Shown: piece by piece, positions 9,477 through 19,785 of the stretch
Position numbering within the stretch: position 1 is the stretch's first letter
Layout of the letters: the number at the start of each line of letters is the position of its first letter
From: Favolaschia claudopus
Lineage: Eukaryota; Basidiomycota; Agaricomycetes; Agaricales; Mycenaceae
Assembly: GCA_037176885.1 (NCBI GenBank)
Contig: JAWWNJ010000160.1
Span: 434,001 to 498,000, forward strand
Direction of reading: 5' to 3'
Length of the DNA stretch: 64,000 nucleotides
The notes under the pieces: generated by a model
What the model saw: only the letters and a program-made list of their open reading frames with translations
Told to the model about the DNA's origin: nothing
Database searches by the model: none
Program-made: the position numbers and the translations under genes

Positions 9477-9773
9477 CCTTATTCCTTCTTCCCTTCTTCC
9501 ATCCCTCCTCCCTCTTCCTGCTTTATTGTACTCACCAGTGCCCCCATTGTGAGGCCTAGACCCCCCAACTACTTTACAATCGCGCTTCATGCGCATACGT
9601 TTATCACTGCCTAATGTGGGCATGAATAACAGGCTGCCGCCGGTCGATACAATTGTTTGAAAACGGTCTATTCAGATACCTAGCTTTTACATCTTAAAGT
9701 ACTGAGTATGCCTACCATGTTTCTAGGGACAAAGGGCAAAATAACGAGGATTCAAAAAAAAAAAAAAAAAAAA
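8390..9773 (+). mobile_element. ORF1-only LINE insertion with poly-A tail
   Basis: The insertion ends in a run of about 20 A (9754-9773). The 12-bp word ATGCCGCCCACG occurs immediately before it (8378-8389) and immediately after it (9774-9785), a target-site duplication of the size LINEs make. It contains a LINE ORF1-like frame and about 280 bp of 3' sequence, but no endonuclease or RT ORF. It is therefore 5'-truncated and lacks ORF2, either through internal deletion or as a half-LINE type. It splits the DIRS RT gene. Confidence 0.85.
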
Positions 9774-11538
9774 ATGCCGCCCACGAAGCTACATCCTGAC
9801 GCTTGGGCCAGTGCGCTGATTGATTATGCAGACCGTGAGTTTGCAGACACCCTTGTATCTGCAATTCGCTATGGTGTTCTTCTTGGTGTGGATCCTGCAA
9901 GTATGCCTTCCCCCTCCTCTTCGGCCCCTGCACCCCTTCCCTCTGCACTTGCGTTTCCCGAGACGGTGGACAAGGATATTGCCCATGAGGTTTCTCTTGG
10001 GCGTATCATTGATATCACGGACATGGCTGATACTGTCAAGCCCGTCCTTTCTCCGCTGGGTTCTGTACCCAAGAAATATAGCGAGAAACGTCGTCGGATT
10101 CACCATCTCTCGTATCCCCATGGATCCTCCGTCAATGACGCGATCCCAGCTAAGTATGGCCATCTGGTCTACGAGGCTGTTATGGGGGCAATTGATCGCA
10201 TACGGGAAGCTGGCCCTGGATCCTTCCTGTATAAGGCAGATCTGGAGGCTGCATTCAGGCATATTCCGATTCACCCTGACCATGTGCATCTGATGGGTTT
10301 TGAGTGGAAGTTGCGCCTGTTCCTTGACATCTTCCTGCCGTTTGGTGTTCGTACAGGCCCACGCCTGTACAATTACTTTGCGGAGGCTCATCACTGAATT
10401 TTGCTCTGTCGTGATGATGTCATGAAGCTCATTCAGCACTACCTGGATGATTGGTTCAACGTTACTCCTGCTGCGAAGGGTGTGGAGTACGCTCGTCATG
10501 GTCGCGCGGTCTTCCGGACCGTTGCTGCCGATTTGGGCTTTTCAATCTCCAGTGACAAGGAGCAGGGTCCAACTCACTGCCTCGAGTTCCTCGGCATTGA
10601 GCTGGACAGTATCGCTATGCAGGCTCGTCTTCCTCAGGACAAGCTTGCTCGCCTCCTTGTTCTCTTGGATGGGTGCCTGTCCCGTCGATCTGCGAGCCAC
10701 TACGACCTCGAGCAGCTCTGCGGCCATCTCGTCTTTGCTCAGTCGGTAATTCCAATTGGTCGATTCTTCACTCGCCGTATCCGGGACTTCATGCGCCGCC
10801 TTTCCCTCCTCCCCCGCCACCACCGCCGCCGTCTTCCTTCCTCTGCCCGCCTCGACATTGCGTGGTGGAATACCTTCCTCCCATCTTTCAATGGCATTTT
10901 TGCTATTGGACCTCCACGTCCCACTGTCGAAATCTTTACAGATGCGAGTGGTAAGCTAGGTCTGGGTGGCCATTGGGGCAGTGGTGATCTGTTCTTCACT
11001 GAGCCTGTACCAGCGAAGTATGCACGTCATCCGATCCATTGGAAGGAAATGCGTGCTGTGTTGAGGGCTGCGGAGCTCTGGGGCCACTGTTGGGCTGGGT
11101 TGGAGGTGGTGTTTCGTATTGATAACGAGGCCATCTCGACCTGCTTGCAGTCTGGCTCTATTGACCATCCGCCTACGCAAGCTCTCTTCCGCCAGTTTGC
11201 TCTCCTGGCTGTTCAACAGGACTTCACTTTTCGCCCGGTTTGGATCTCAACGGACGAGCATTCTGTTGCTGATGCACTTTCCCTCTTCCGCTGGCTCACA
11301 CTTTCAAAGTTGTATCCACACTGGCCCCTCCCCAAGTCCGGTACCCGTCCTGCCCGCGTCGCTGTCTCTCTCCCCTCTGTCGACATTGTGCGTTCCTAAC
11401 ACCCCTTCCTCCCCCTCCCCCTTCCTCCCCTCTCGCCTCCCCATTGCTGTCCGTCTCCTCCCTGTTTTTGTGGAGCCTGTGGCGCTTCCCCCTGTATTTC
11501 GCCCACCTTTCGCTGCTTCATGGTGAGCTGTTGGTTTT

Positions 11539-11659
11539 GGGGCTGCCTCGGCTCCTTCGTCTTCGGGCGGAGTGCAGCGAGCTCCATTTCGGAGTTCACG
11601 CCCAATACATCAATGGCTTGCTTACACATCTCTCCCTCTCGAGAACTCAGGCCAATCCT
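11539..11659 (+). repeat. DIRS split repeat B1
   Basis: 121 bp from GGGGCTGCCTCGGCTCC to CAGGCCAATCCT, repeated nearly identically at 11965-12085 (B2). It is immediately followed by A2. Confidence 0.9.
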
Positions 11660-11964
11660 AGGTGGTCTGGACAGACCGAAGGGATTGGCTAAAGCGATCA
11701 CCCATCAGTCACGTGTCTCCTCATTCTTTTCGTCTCGCCCGCCTCCGCATCGCGCCTTTGGCTCGGTGACTCCGTCTCTTTGAGACCTTCTCTTCTCCAG
11801 CCCCTCCCCCTCCATGACCTCGAGTCTCCTTCCCCGCTTCTAGTCTTGTCCCCCCGTCGCCGTCATACCCCTCTTTTTTGCCCACCCACCCATCCCTAGT
11901 TAGTTTTGCTATTTCCTGCGCACTCACGTAGCTACGGATTTGTTCTGTATTCTTTAGTTGCATA
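11660..11964 (+). repeat. DIRS split repeat A2 and spacer
   Basis: Begins with the same 21 bp as the left end of the element (8079-8099), including the inverted pair GGTCTG..CAGACC. The remaining 284 bp (pyrimidine-rich) have no convincing match at the left end. Confidence 0.7.
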
Positions 11965-12085
11965 GGGGCTGCCTCGGCTCCTTCGTCTTCGGGCGGAGTG
12001 CAGCGAGCTCCATTTCGGAGTTCACGCCCAATACATCAATGGCTTGCTTACACATCTCTCCCTCTCGAGAACTCAGGCCAATCCT
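11965..12085 (+). repeat. DIRS split repeat B2, right end of element
   Basis: Second copy of the B repeat. Its last base should be the right boundary of the element; the following sequence (GTAGAAGTCAAGAGG) is unrelated to A. Confidence 0.88.
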
Positions 12086-12515
12086 GTAGAAGTCAAGAGG
12101 AGCTGTCTGGAATGAAGTTCGGGTACTCGGACTGGGGGTGTCTTTTGTCAATACGCCGGAATCTGGACACTTGTTCAGGCTCCTACCTACCCGCACGTTA
12201 CGGGGTTGGGGGAGTCACTTGAGGTGGGATACACAGTGAATTTATTGTAATGGTAATACAGTGCAACTAGGCACTTGTCTTACACCGGCCGGTACGGCCG
12301 GGAAAAAATTTGTGATTTTTTTGACCATTTTCGGCGAACTCAGCGCCTCAAAATACAACAATTTACGCCTTCAGACCGAATATTCCCACGGTGTTTCACT
12401 TTCTCGGGCCCAGCTGGCCGAGAAATTGCACCCGTTCCCTTCGGATCTGTCATCTTGCTCTTCTCTTCTCATGCCTGCCCCACGAAACAACGCAAAGGCG
12501 CATTTGAGCAAGAAG
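12086..12515. other. Flank between DIRS element and element B
   Basis: No gene is called. The last ~240 bp (12275-12515) are open in the frame that continues after element B as the transposase-like fragment at 13806. A short GGCCGGTACGGCC palindrome lies near 12287. Confidence 0.4.
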
Positions 12516-13803
12516 CACTGTGGCCGGCAAACCCCGTGAATTTCACCTAGTTGATTCACCTCATTTTCGGGGGAAATTCATCCGAGAACCAGGTGAGTTT
12601 CACTGGGAAGTTGTGAATTTCACCCAGTTCAATTCACGTAGTTGGACTAAGTGAATGGAACGTTTCATGGGGTTCATTCACTTAGTTTTGGAGTGAATTT
12701 CATGTGAAGTTCTCATGAAAAAGGATTCACTTGGTTCCTATTCACGTACAATACTCTTATATTTTTTACTCCGGCAGCGGAGCAGGATCTGGATTTGATG
12801 GGATTTGGATTTGATGGTGGAACTGATGTCTGTATGTAACGTGGTCCGCGGAATGTCCGACATTAGCCGCCGTTGTGTTTGCAACATGCCTGCTCGTCGG
12901 CGACGACGACGAGCTCCTTCATTGAGCCCATTGCTTGCCTCCAGAACGGCGCACTTTGTGAAAACGGTGTGCTTTGATTACTATATGTTGCCTGCCCAAT
13001 TTTATTGCTACAGCAGACCTCTTAAGTGCCAGCGCAGGCACGGCGGGAAATGGAGCGGGATGGCGGGAAAATGCCGACGAGACAATGCGCTGGCAGTTTG
13101 GCGGGAACAGTCCCGTCATCAGTTGGCAACGGTGACTGATTGGTGACTGATCGTCACCCATCAGCTCCAAATCCCATCAAATCCAAATCCAAATCCGCTG
13201 CCGGAGTGACTCTAAAGTCCATGAAAATCAAGTCAAAAGGGGTGAAAATGCTAATTTGCCGCTTGGGCCAACCAGTCCTCTCTGTTGTCTTCCTTCTACA
13301 GATTATTTCAAGTTGTTGTTGCGCTAATACTCTGACATTCTATTTACTCTACTATTTTGATTCTAAGTCACAAAGTTCCCTAATTACAGTCGCATTGACT
13401 GTCTTTACCTTATGTGGAAATAACCAGTACTGATGACCAGAACCATGTACCTTGCTCGGGCCACCTTTGACCCCATGAATTTCACGGGGTTGTTGAGTGA
13501 ATTTCAAGGAATGGTCCCGGAGCTTGGAATGTCATTTTTTGGGCCAATTTGAGGGTATATTACTTCACTTGATTCTTGAGGGAATTTCACGGAGTTTGGA
13601 TACCAGTCCAGTAGCTCGGATTCACACATTTCATTCACGATATGTTCAGGGGAAATTCACGTACTTGACAGGACCCATACAAGCTACGTGAATCAGGTAA
13701 GTGAATGTTCAACTACGTGAATTCGAATTCCCTTGAAAATGCAGTGAATCATCAAATTCACACAACGGCTAAGGGAAATTCACGGGGTTTTACGTCCTCA
13801 GTG
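12516..13803. mobile_element. Element B: CACTG-terminated transposon (1288 bp)
   Basis: Left end CACTGTGGCCGGCAAACCCC, then GTGAATTTCAC; right end is the diverged inverse, ..GGGGTTTTACGTCCTCAGTG. It is flanked by AAG (12513-12515 and 13804-13806). Subterminal GTGAATTTCAC words and a shared central segment (13425-13470, inverted relative to 1545-1585) place it in the same family as element A. A separate inverted-repeat element is nested inside (12768-13207). Removing B and one AAG leaves an open reading frame across the site. Non-autonomous. Confidence 0.82.
12768..13207. mobile_element. Nested MITE inside element B
   Basis: Terminal inverted repeats beginning ACTCCGGCAGCGGA and running into ATTTGGATTTGATGGG, about 40 bp each. 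No clear target duplication is seen at either side. The interior is non-coding, and its right part carries three close GGTGACTGA/GGTGACGAT-like words. It has no counterpart in element A, so it arrived after the A/B family formed. Confidence 0.75.
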
Positions 13804-13805
13804 AA

Positions 13806-14156
13806 GTGGCTCGGGACGCGAAAATGGCGAACCGCCTCATTCTCTTCAACGGCGTTAAGGCGTATGCGGAGGAGCGCCACAAGCGAGCGTTGCAGAGGTT
13901 TCTGAACTGTTTTGGCACAGGTTTCCGGGAGCGTGCAGATGGCACCTTTCCCACTGCCAAAAAATTGGTACCGGAGTGTCTTGATGAGGTTTCTGTCGAC
14001 ACAATCCGACGCTTCTTTCGACATTGCAATCGATACCGCGACGCTTATCGGTATGGACTCAATCCTCGGCAAGCGGCATATGTGAAAAAGTACTCGTCTC
14101 ATCGACGGGTCCCCCACAACATTATAATGGATGTAAATATCATATCTAGGGCTTAG
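13806..14156 (+). pseudogene. DDE-type transposase-like remnant (N and C ends fused)
   Basis: The frame reads EVARDAKMANRLILFNGVK, then NCFGTGFRERADGTFPTAKK, LVPECLDEVSVDTIRRFFRH and RYGLNPRQAAYVKKYSSHRR. The last half resembles the C-terminal tail of a transposase family common in mushrooms (..RENCDYTF..LK..P..L..VS...IRRF..R..RYMDAYR.GL....A....K.Y.SHRR). The catalytic core that should precede RERADGTF is missing, so this is an internally deleted copy. Element B is inserted at its 5' side. Family assignment rests on the C-terminal pattern only. Confidence 0.45.
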
Positions 14157-14672
14157 ATATTCTCAAAACACTCTTATAGACAACTCATAGATACATCCGA
14201 GTCGTTTTCTTGCGTTTCTGAATGATGCGGTGGCTGCCGAATGACTTTCCCACGCCTGTTTCACTTTTTCGACCCTCTAAAAACCAAACCTTGGCTGATT
14301 GCTTAGATATTGAATCAGAGGATGCTCAGAGCATACTAGAGTTGTTTTTCCACTGTTCCCAAGTCTCTCCAATCACATTGTAAAATGTAATGAGAAAGTT
14401 TTCTGAGGGCCGGTGTTACCTGTCACCGGCATTCAAGAAGTCACCAGTTGCACTGTATAGAGTTTCAAATATATGATCGGAACTGTCAATTATATCCGAA
14501 CTTCTTGCCCCCAACCCCTCCACGGCGGCTGGCGTTTAACAACTGTAAACAACATAGCCACCCGCTTAACGACGCCGCCATCACCGTCAGCTTCCCAAGC
14601 CTCATCATCAACAAACTATCGTCGCGTCGACTCCGCTCTTCCCGACGCGTCGTTCCTCCTCTATCTGCCGGA
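14157..14672. other. 5' flank of the helicase gene
   Basis: No gene. It contains a short hairpin GCCGGTGTTACCTGTCACCGGC (about 14410-14431). No terminal inverted repeat of a helicase-bearing element could be identified by eye. Confidence 0.4.
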
Positions 14673-16470
14673 ATGTCTCAGTATAAACCAGACCAACTTC
14701 TACTCAGCGAAATACGCGACAAAATCGAAGCTGTCTTCGGATACCGACCGTGTCTTTGCCAGCTCAAAGTTGTTCGCGCAATCCTCAAGCGGGATCGAGA
14801 TGTCGCTTCTGTTGCGGCAACTGGGTCTGGGAAGACATTGACCTTCTGGATGCCTCTTGTCTTCATTCCGGACGGGATCCAGATTGTGGTAACACCTCTG
14901 AATATCCTGGGAAAACAGAACGTCGATTCTCTGGCAAAAGTTGGGATATCCGCCATTACCATCACGGCAGAAACTGCCACGGCTGAAAACTTTCGAGTGA
15001 GTAGATCATTTCAATTGCTTCTATCGATATCTCACAACATAGGCCATCGCCGAGGGGCGCTACCGCGCTATTGTTACCAACATCGAGACTCTGATGAAGC
15101 CCGGTGGGGGTTGGGAGGCTCTGTGGAATAACACGGCTTTCACCTCCAAGATCATCAGCACGGTCTGGGACGAGGCTCAGTGTGTCAGCAAATGGGGCAC
15201 CTTTCGTCCGGAATACAAGCACGCTGGATCGATACGACATCTCCTCCCGAAGAATCTTCCGTTCTTCATCACATCGGCTACCCTTCCTCCGATGTTCTTA
15301 ACGATGTCATGGGGCACTCTCGGCATGACAGAGGCCAACACCGAAATCTTTATGCGCTCGAATGATAGGTCAAATATTCATCTCACTGTCCGCAAAATGA
15401 AATACCCTATGAATAGTTTCATAATTCCCCCGGATTGGGACGGCAAAAGTCCTCTCCCCTGGAAGTTTGTAATTTTTTTTGATAGCATTGCCGACTCGAT
15501 GGCGGCAGCTAAATACCTTCAATGCAGGTGCTAACTTTGGGTTGTTCTGTACGGAGTCATTTGGCATGGTAAATTTTCACTCGATCTCCCAGAAACAACG
15601 TCTAAATCACTGCCAGGGAATTGATCTGCCGAATATTACTTTGGTGATCCAGTGGCGAGCAACATGTGACATGTGTACACTGTGGCAGCGCTTCGGACGT
15701 GGTGCACGCGATCCGCAATGCAAAGCATTTATTTGCTTTGTGGAACCCATGTATTTTGACGAGACGAAAGAAGAGAAAGCGGCGAGGAAAGCAAAGAAAG
15801 ACGAGAGAGCTAAGAACAAACGGGAAAGCCGAGGAAGAGCTGGCTCAACCCGCGCCGAAGAAGAGACGTTCTGATGGAACATCGAACGGCGTGGGTTCAT
15901 CCACCTTAACCCCCATCTCGAACCTCACGGCACGGGTTTGTCGCCTCTCCGCCACGTCCTCACCATCCACCTGCCCCCCACACCTCCACTGCTGCTACGC
16001 TTATCATCGGTTCGGCTCAATCCAGTGAACCCGCGACATCTGGCGCCGATTCTAGTCATCCTGCACCTGAGCCGGACTCGGACTCGGACGGGGACTCGGA
16101 GGTCGACGATACAGAAACATTAGAAGAACGTCGAGTGTTGTACCGGAAAGACAAGGCTCCGTCTGCGAAGAAGACGCGCAAGCGGAAGGACGGAACCGAG
16201 TTGTCTCCAGAGTTGGACGACATGATCAACGCGGGCGGGGAACATCAATTAAATGTTTTCGCACCCCGAGCAGGCTGTACTTCGGCAGCAATAAGACAGG
16301 TGCGTGTTGTATTGATTTGCCGGGATCGCATTGATTTTGATCCAGTTTCAGACCATCGAGAGTGCAGAGAGGACCTCCCCAATGGTTGTCCTCGTTGGTA
16401 TTGCCTGGCCCTCGCCTGCATCTTATACTCCAGCACCTCATCCATCTACATCATCTCATATTCCGCTACC
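14673..16470 (+). pseudogene. RecQ-like DNA helicase, internally deleted
   Basis: ATG at 14673 (MSQYKPDQLLLSEIRDKIEA). Motifs in order: Q-like RPCLCQLKVVRAIL, Walker A SVAATGSGKT, motif Ia VVTPLNILGKQN, motif II WDEAQCVSKWG (DEAQ for DEAH), motif III FITSATLP, motif IV WKFVIFF, then GIDLPNITLVIQW and motif VI LWQRFGRGARDP. Two introns are visible: 14997-15042 (GTGAGT..CATAG) and 15569-15616 (GTAAAT..GCCAG); splicing both restores the motifs. Near 15515 the frame changes from AAKYL to FNAGANFGLF, with the expected segment between motifs IV and V missing, which destroys the second RecA-like lobe. A basic tail (AKKDERAKNKRESRG) continues in shifting frames to about 16470. It is convergent with the DUF6589-like gene; this pairing may form a transposon. 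Confidence 0.8.
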
Positions 16471-16587
16471 TGATTCGCCTTTCCCACTCCTCCACGTTGC
16501 TCGTACTGTGAAAACGACTCATTTTTATAGACGTCGTGACCCGCCGTACCCTCTGTATCCTCCCGTTACTGATTAACTGCTTTACAA

Positions 16588-19039
16588 TCATGTGTACTCT
16601 ACTTCTAAATCATCGTCTTCGACTGCTTGATCTACCATCCCGTCATCAACTGCCGCCCTCTCCACAATATTATACACAAGATGATGTCCTCGGTCAAGCA
16701 TATCCGCAATCTGGTGTGTCGAAGTTCGTCCAGCAACGTGTTCGTTTGGTGAGTGTTCGTGGATATACTCGAGCATCTTGAGAAAAGTTTTGGCCATGTT
16801 TGGAGGGGCATGTCGTCTCGACAAGCTGGTAAGACAAAAGTTGCGCTCTATGTTGCGATGGCAGCTATGGTAAATTCTGATCAGACTCCTCAATGACCCG
16901 TGCTTTGGTGTAATTTGAGCCGCTGCCGCCAAATGTATGCTATTCTTCGGTGAGCTGAGAAAATAACAAACTCCGAAATTTGTACTGAACTGACCTTGGT
17001 GTACAGGTTGATCATGGATTCTTCAACCCAATCAACACCTCGAAAACCATCCGCAGTTTCTGTAGGATTAACTAGAGAATTATAGCCCACTGCGCGACTA
17101 AAATAAGTGTCAAACATTTTTTTCTTGTCACAGAGAAGTAAACACAGGCTCACCTTAGTCTCGCAGGATACACAAAATGAAGGTCAGTCAGATATTTTGT
17201 CATGTGTGCGGAGTACTTGTGTTTGCCGACTGCACGAAAGATAGAAATCCAGGGAGGGAAAAGTGCTTCAAGCCGGCCAATGTCTCCATGGTTCATCGCA
17301 TATGAGATCTCCTCGTAAAGCAAGAAATATTGGTGCAGGAAGAGAATGTTCTCGTGTTGTGCATCCCGCGAGTCTGCCGACCGACTTCGGGTCTCGTACA
17401 TGTCGATATCGCCGCCCGCAACAAAGTTCTCAACAAGAGATTGTGCCATCTCGTCGAGTAAATCTTTCGAGGGCTTCGCTTCCGCAAAAAGTTCGAGTGA
17501 TGTCCATGCTGAATTCCTCCGCTTCGCTTCAACTCGCCAAGCATCGAGGCGGAGAACAATTCCCATGTGCCGAATAACTTCGTGCATGCGACGAAAGCCC
17601 GGATTTGAACCTATCTTGCCAGTTTTGCGGGGTCGAGGCTGAGTAACGTAGGCCATGAGACTGTTGCTGTCCTGTCGTCCCTGCTTCGGTTCAATGAAGA
17701 TGCGCCAAATGGCATCGGCGCAAGCCATCTTGAGGTGGAAAAATCCCATGACAAAGACCATGAACTGATGTCGACGCCATGGTGTTCCTTCAATTGAACG
17801 GCGTTGGAGAACACCCTGAACTCGCTCGTATGTGCCAAGATCACCGAAAAATAGCACGACATATTTGGCAACCGAGACTAGCTTTTGCAACCGATTGTAC
17901 TGTGCAACCTTGGCCGAATCCGGAGGTGGGCCCACTCTACCTTGAGATAAGAGATTCTCCACAGCGCTGATATTCCCTGCGTGAGTCGACTGATTGATGT
18001 CCATGGAACGCGCTGGAGCATAACGCATCCGAACAACAGGAATTTGTTCAACGGACTCTGGTGCTGCAAGTGTTTTTGTGATGTGCGAGCAAGGACGGTC
18101 CATATTCGTATAAATCAGATTGAAACTTCCACGCGTTCCACCGCTCGCGACGGGTTAGGCCAGAGGGATCATCAATCTCGGGATGGAGGGAGTTGAGATC
18201 GTGTTTAGGCTGTGCGGCTGTTTCCGGTAGAGTAGGATTCAATGGGGATTTTTGCCAGAGCTCCTCTGAGCACTCTTCGAGCACAACACCGTGCTCAAGG
18301 TGAATTAGTGCGCCAGATGTAAGATGGGTAAGGGGATCGCCAGCCTTTTCGATGGTTGGTACGAGGGTCGGAAAATTGATGTCGAAATTATCGTATGCAT
18401 AGCCTACGAGGAGGGTTTGCCCCATCTCTCGTAGCGTCGAAGCCGTTTCGGCGGAAAGGGAATGAATAGCACGGCGGATGGCCGTTTGGGATATGGAAAT
18501 GCCCATGTGGGCGAGGTCGGAGGGCTTGAATCACTTTCTCCGGCGTGTTTGTAGAGTGCAAGAAAACTCCGAAGACGCATTCAAGCGCATTGCATTTTGC
18601 ATTACGGCTCTGCATCATAATACTGGTAATTACAGCGGTTTTCTAGATGGCTTGAGTAAGGCTAAGGTAGAAATGGCAAGGCACCAACAATATTTCTTAT
18701 GGTTTCACGTTCCTTCGCACTCCTAGAATCCACAAACTCGCCGCTCTCGTCGAATTCATCCAAATCCTCCATAATAAAATCACCCTGAGCATCGATCTCA
18801 TCGCGGGTCAAGAGGATTTGTATCAACGACCACAGATCCGGAGCTAATTCCTTCATCTGGCCCACCATTTCCTCTATCTTGAAGTCTTCGAGATCCTCCG
18901 CTGAGGCATGCTCGGCATTGAAATGCAATCTTCGTTTGCGGTCAGAGTTTCGAATGGCCTTGGCTGTTTGCTTCTGTATAGCTTTGATTTGCCTTATATG
19001 TACATACTGACATTCTCGAGCTCCGCACCTCCGAGCCAA
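16588..19039 (-). pseudogene. DUF6589-like protein gene, broken
   Basis: Pieces in order from 19039: SAEDLEDFKIEEMVGQMKEL; MMQSRNAKCNALECVFGVFL; AHMGISISQTAIRRAIHSLS; VEQIPVVRMRYAPARSMDIN; FFHLKMACADAIWRIFIEPK; GKIGSNPGFRRMHEVIRHMG; LVNPTETADGFRGVDWVEES; HTFGGSGSNYTKARVIEESD; ending DDDLEVEYT. I recognise this as the DUF6589 family abundant in mushrooms. Introns include 16955-16994 (GTCAGT..CTCAG). Damage: a frameshift near 18520 (IQAL to AHMG), another between 18050 and 18100, and an in-frame TAG just before HTFGG. The family's function is not established. Because it is convergent with a RecQ-like helicase, and similar proteins occur in multicopy, a transposase role is possible; that is inference. 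Confidence 0.75.
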
Positions 19040-19179
19040 AGACTCTGTGATATTTGCAATAGACTGAGTGGGAACAGAGTTCTACTCGGTATTGACAAAA
19101 GTACAGGGGGGGGTATATTATACTCGTGCGGTCCACAGTCTTGAACCGACTCGTATGGTCCGAATATTGCAGTATGTAA

Positions 19180-19785
19180 TAAGATAGAGAACGTGGGATC
19201 CCCGCACCCTTATGTCAGCATCACACTGTGACATTGTCACGCTCGACGTCGAGGGCTTATAGCACGATGCTAAGGTCCAGATTGGGAATTTTGCCTAATA
19301 CAAGTCTTAGATAGAGGTTCAATGAAGGGTTCTTATTGGGCTGATTTACCAAAATCTCCCTTGGTCTTTTGCTATATGACCCACAAAAAAATTCAGACCA
19401 CTTTTTTTTTTCTGAGTGTTCCTATGTGGTTTTCTCACCAAACGGGAGACTTTTCAAAAATCTCGGAGGAAAATTTGGCAAGCACAGCCACAGGATAGTC
19501 ATCTCGGCACGCTTCGGCAGGCGCGCTTAAGGGTGGGACCTGTCAACCTGTTCGGCGCGACGGGTGACAGGACCTCCCTTGCAGTGTGGTAGGTGGTTTT
19601 CAAAGCGAAAACCAAAATTTCAGAGCAGAAACAGCGAGAATGTCTACTGAGTCTGTAGGTCAGCCCTTCCGCAGGCAGGAAAGAACATGAAATTTTTTAC
19701 GCGACTGGGGATTTGGCCGTGGGAACGATTAATAAGCGTTACATAACGTGCTTAAGGGTGCGGGGATCCCACGCTCTCTATCTTA
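19180..19785. mobile_element. TA-flanked MITE (606 bp)
   Basis: Terminal inverted repeats of about 30 bp, AGATAGAGARCGTGGGATCC, continuing CCGCACCCTTA. Flanked by TA on both sides (19180-19181, 19784-19785). Non-coding interior. It lies just beyond the 5' end of the DUF6589-like gene. The first six bases match the 63.1-kb fold-back (AGATAGG). Confidence 0.82.

Larger units (their letters stand above)
8174..11399 (+). pseudogene. DIRS-like reverse transcriptase-RNase H
   Basis: The reading frame runs 8174-8389, is interrupted by a LINE, and resumes at 9786-11399 in the same frame after removing the LINE and one 12-bp duplication. Domain order: proline-rich leader; LGVDPASMPSP linker; RT fingers with PLGSVPKKYSEKRRRIHHLS; SFLYKADLEAAFRHIPIHP (first catalytic Asp); IQHYLDDWFNV (the DD pair, with W after DD rather than the usual L); thumb; RNase H with IFTDASGKLGLGG, the HWKEMRAVL glutamate, FRIDNEA and VADALS (the four acidic residues). 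A TGA at 10395-10397 stops the frame just before the DD motif; a TGG tryptophan codon would be the simplest ancestor. It ends at TAA 11397-11399. Both the LINE and TGA inactivate it. Its role in the element is cDNA synthesis. Confidence 0.8.
8079..12085 (+). mobile_element. DIRS/Ngaro-type retrotransposon with split direct repeats
   Basis: Repeat order is A1 (8079-8099), coding region, B1 (11539-11659), A2 (from 11660), B2 (11965-12085). B1 and B2 are near-identical 121-bp copies. A1 and A2 share a 21-bp core containing GGTCTG-ga-CAGACC. B1 abuts A2 with no gap, which is exactly the A1..B1A2..B2 arrangement of Ngaro-like YR retrotransposons that replicate through a circle. The coding region is an RT-RNase H frame. 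A tyrosine recombinase and methyltransferase are not found, so the copy is internally deleted or non-autonomous. The A repeats diverge after 21 bp, and 284 bp between A2 core and B2 are unmatched at the left end. It is interrupted by a LINE at 8390-9773. Confidence 0.75.

Noticed and set aside
9789..10499. 236-codon minus-strand frame
   Set aside because: Antisense of the DIRS RT, which has all expected catalytic motifs on the plus strand.
14452..14464. CACTGTATAGAG as left end of a helicase-bearing transposon
   Set aside because: No inverse copy was found near 19.0-19.2 kb beyond the DUF6589-like gene.
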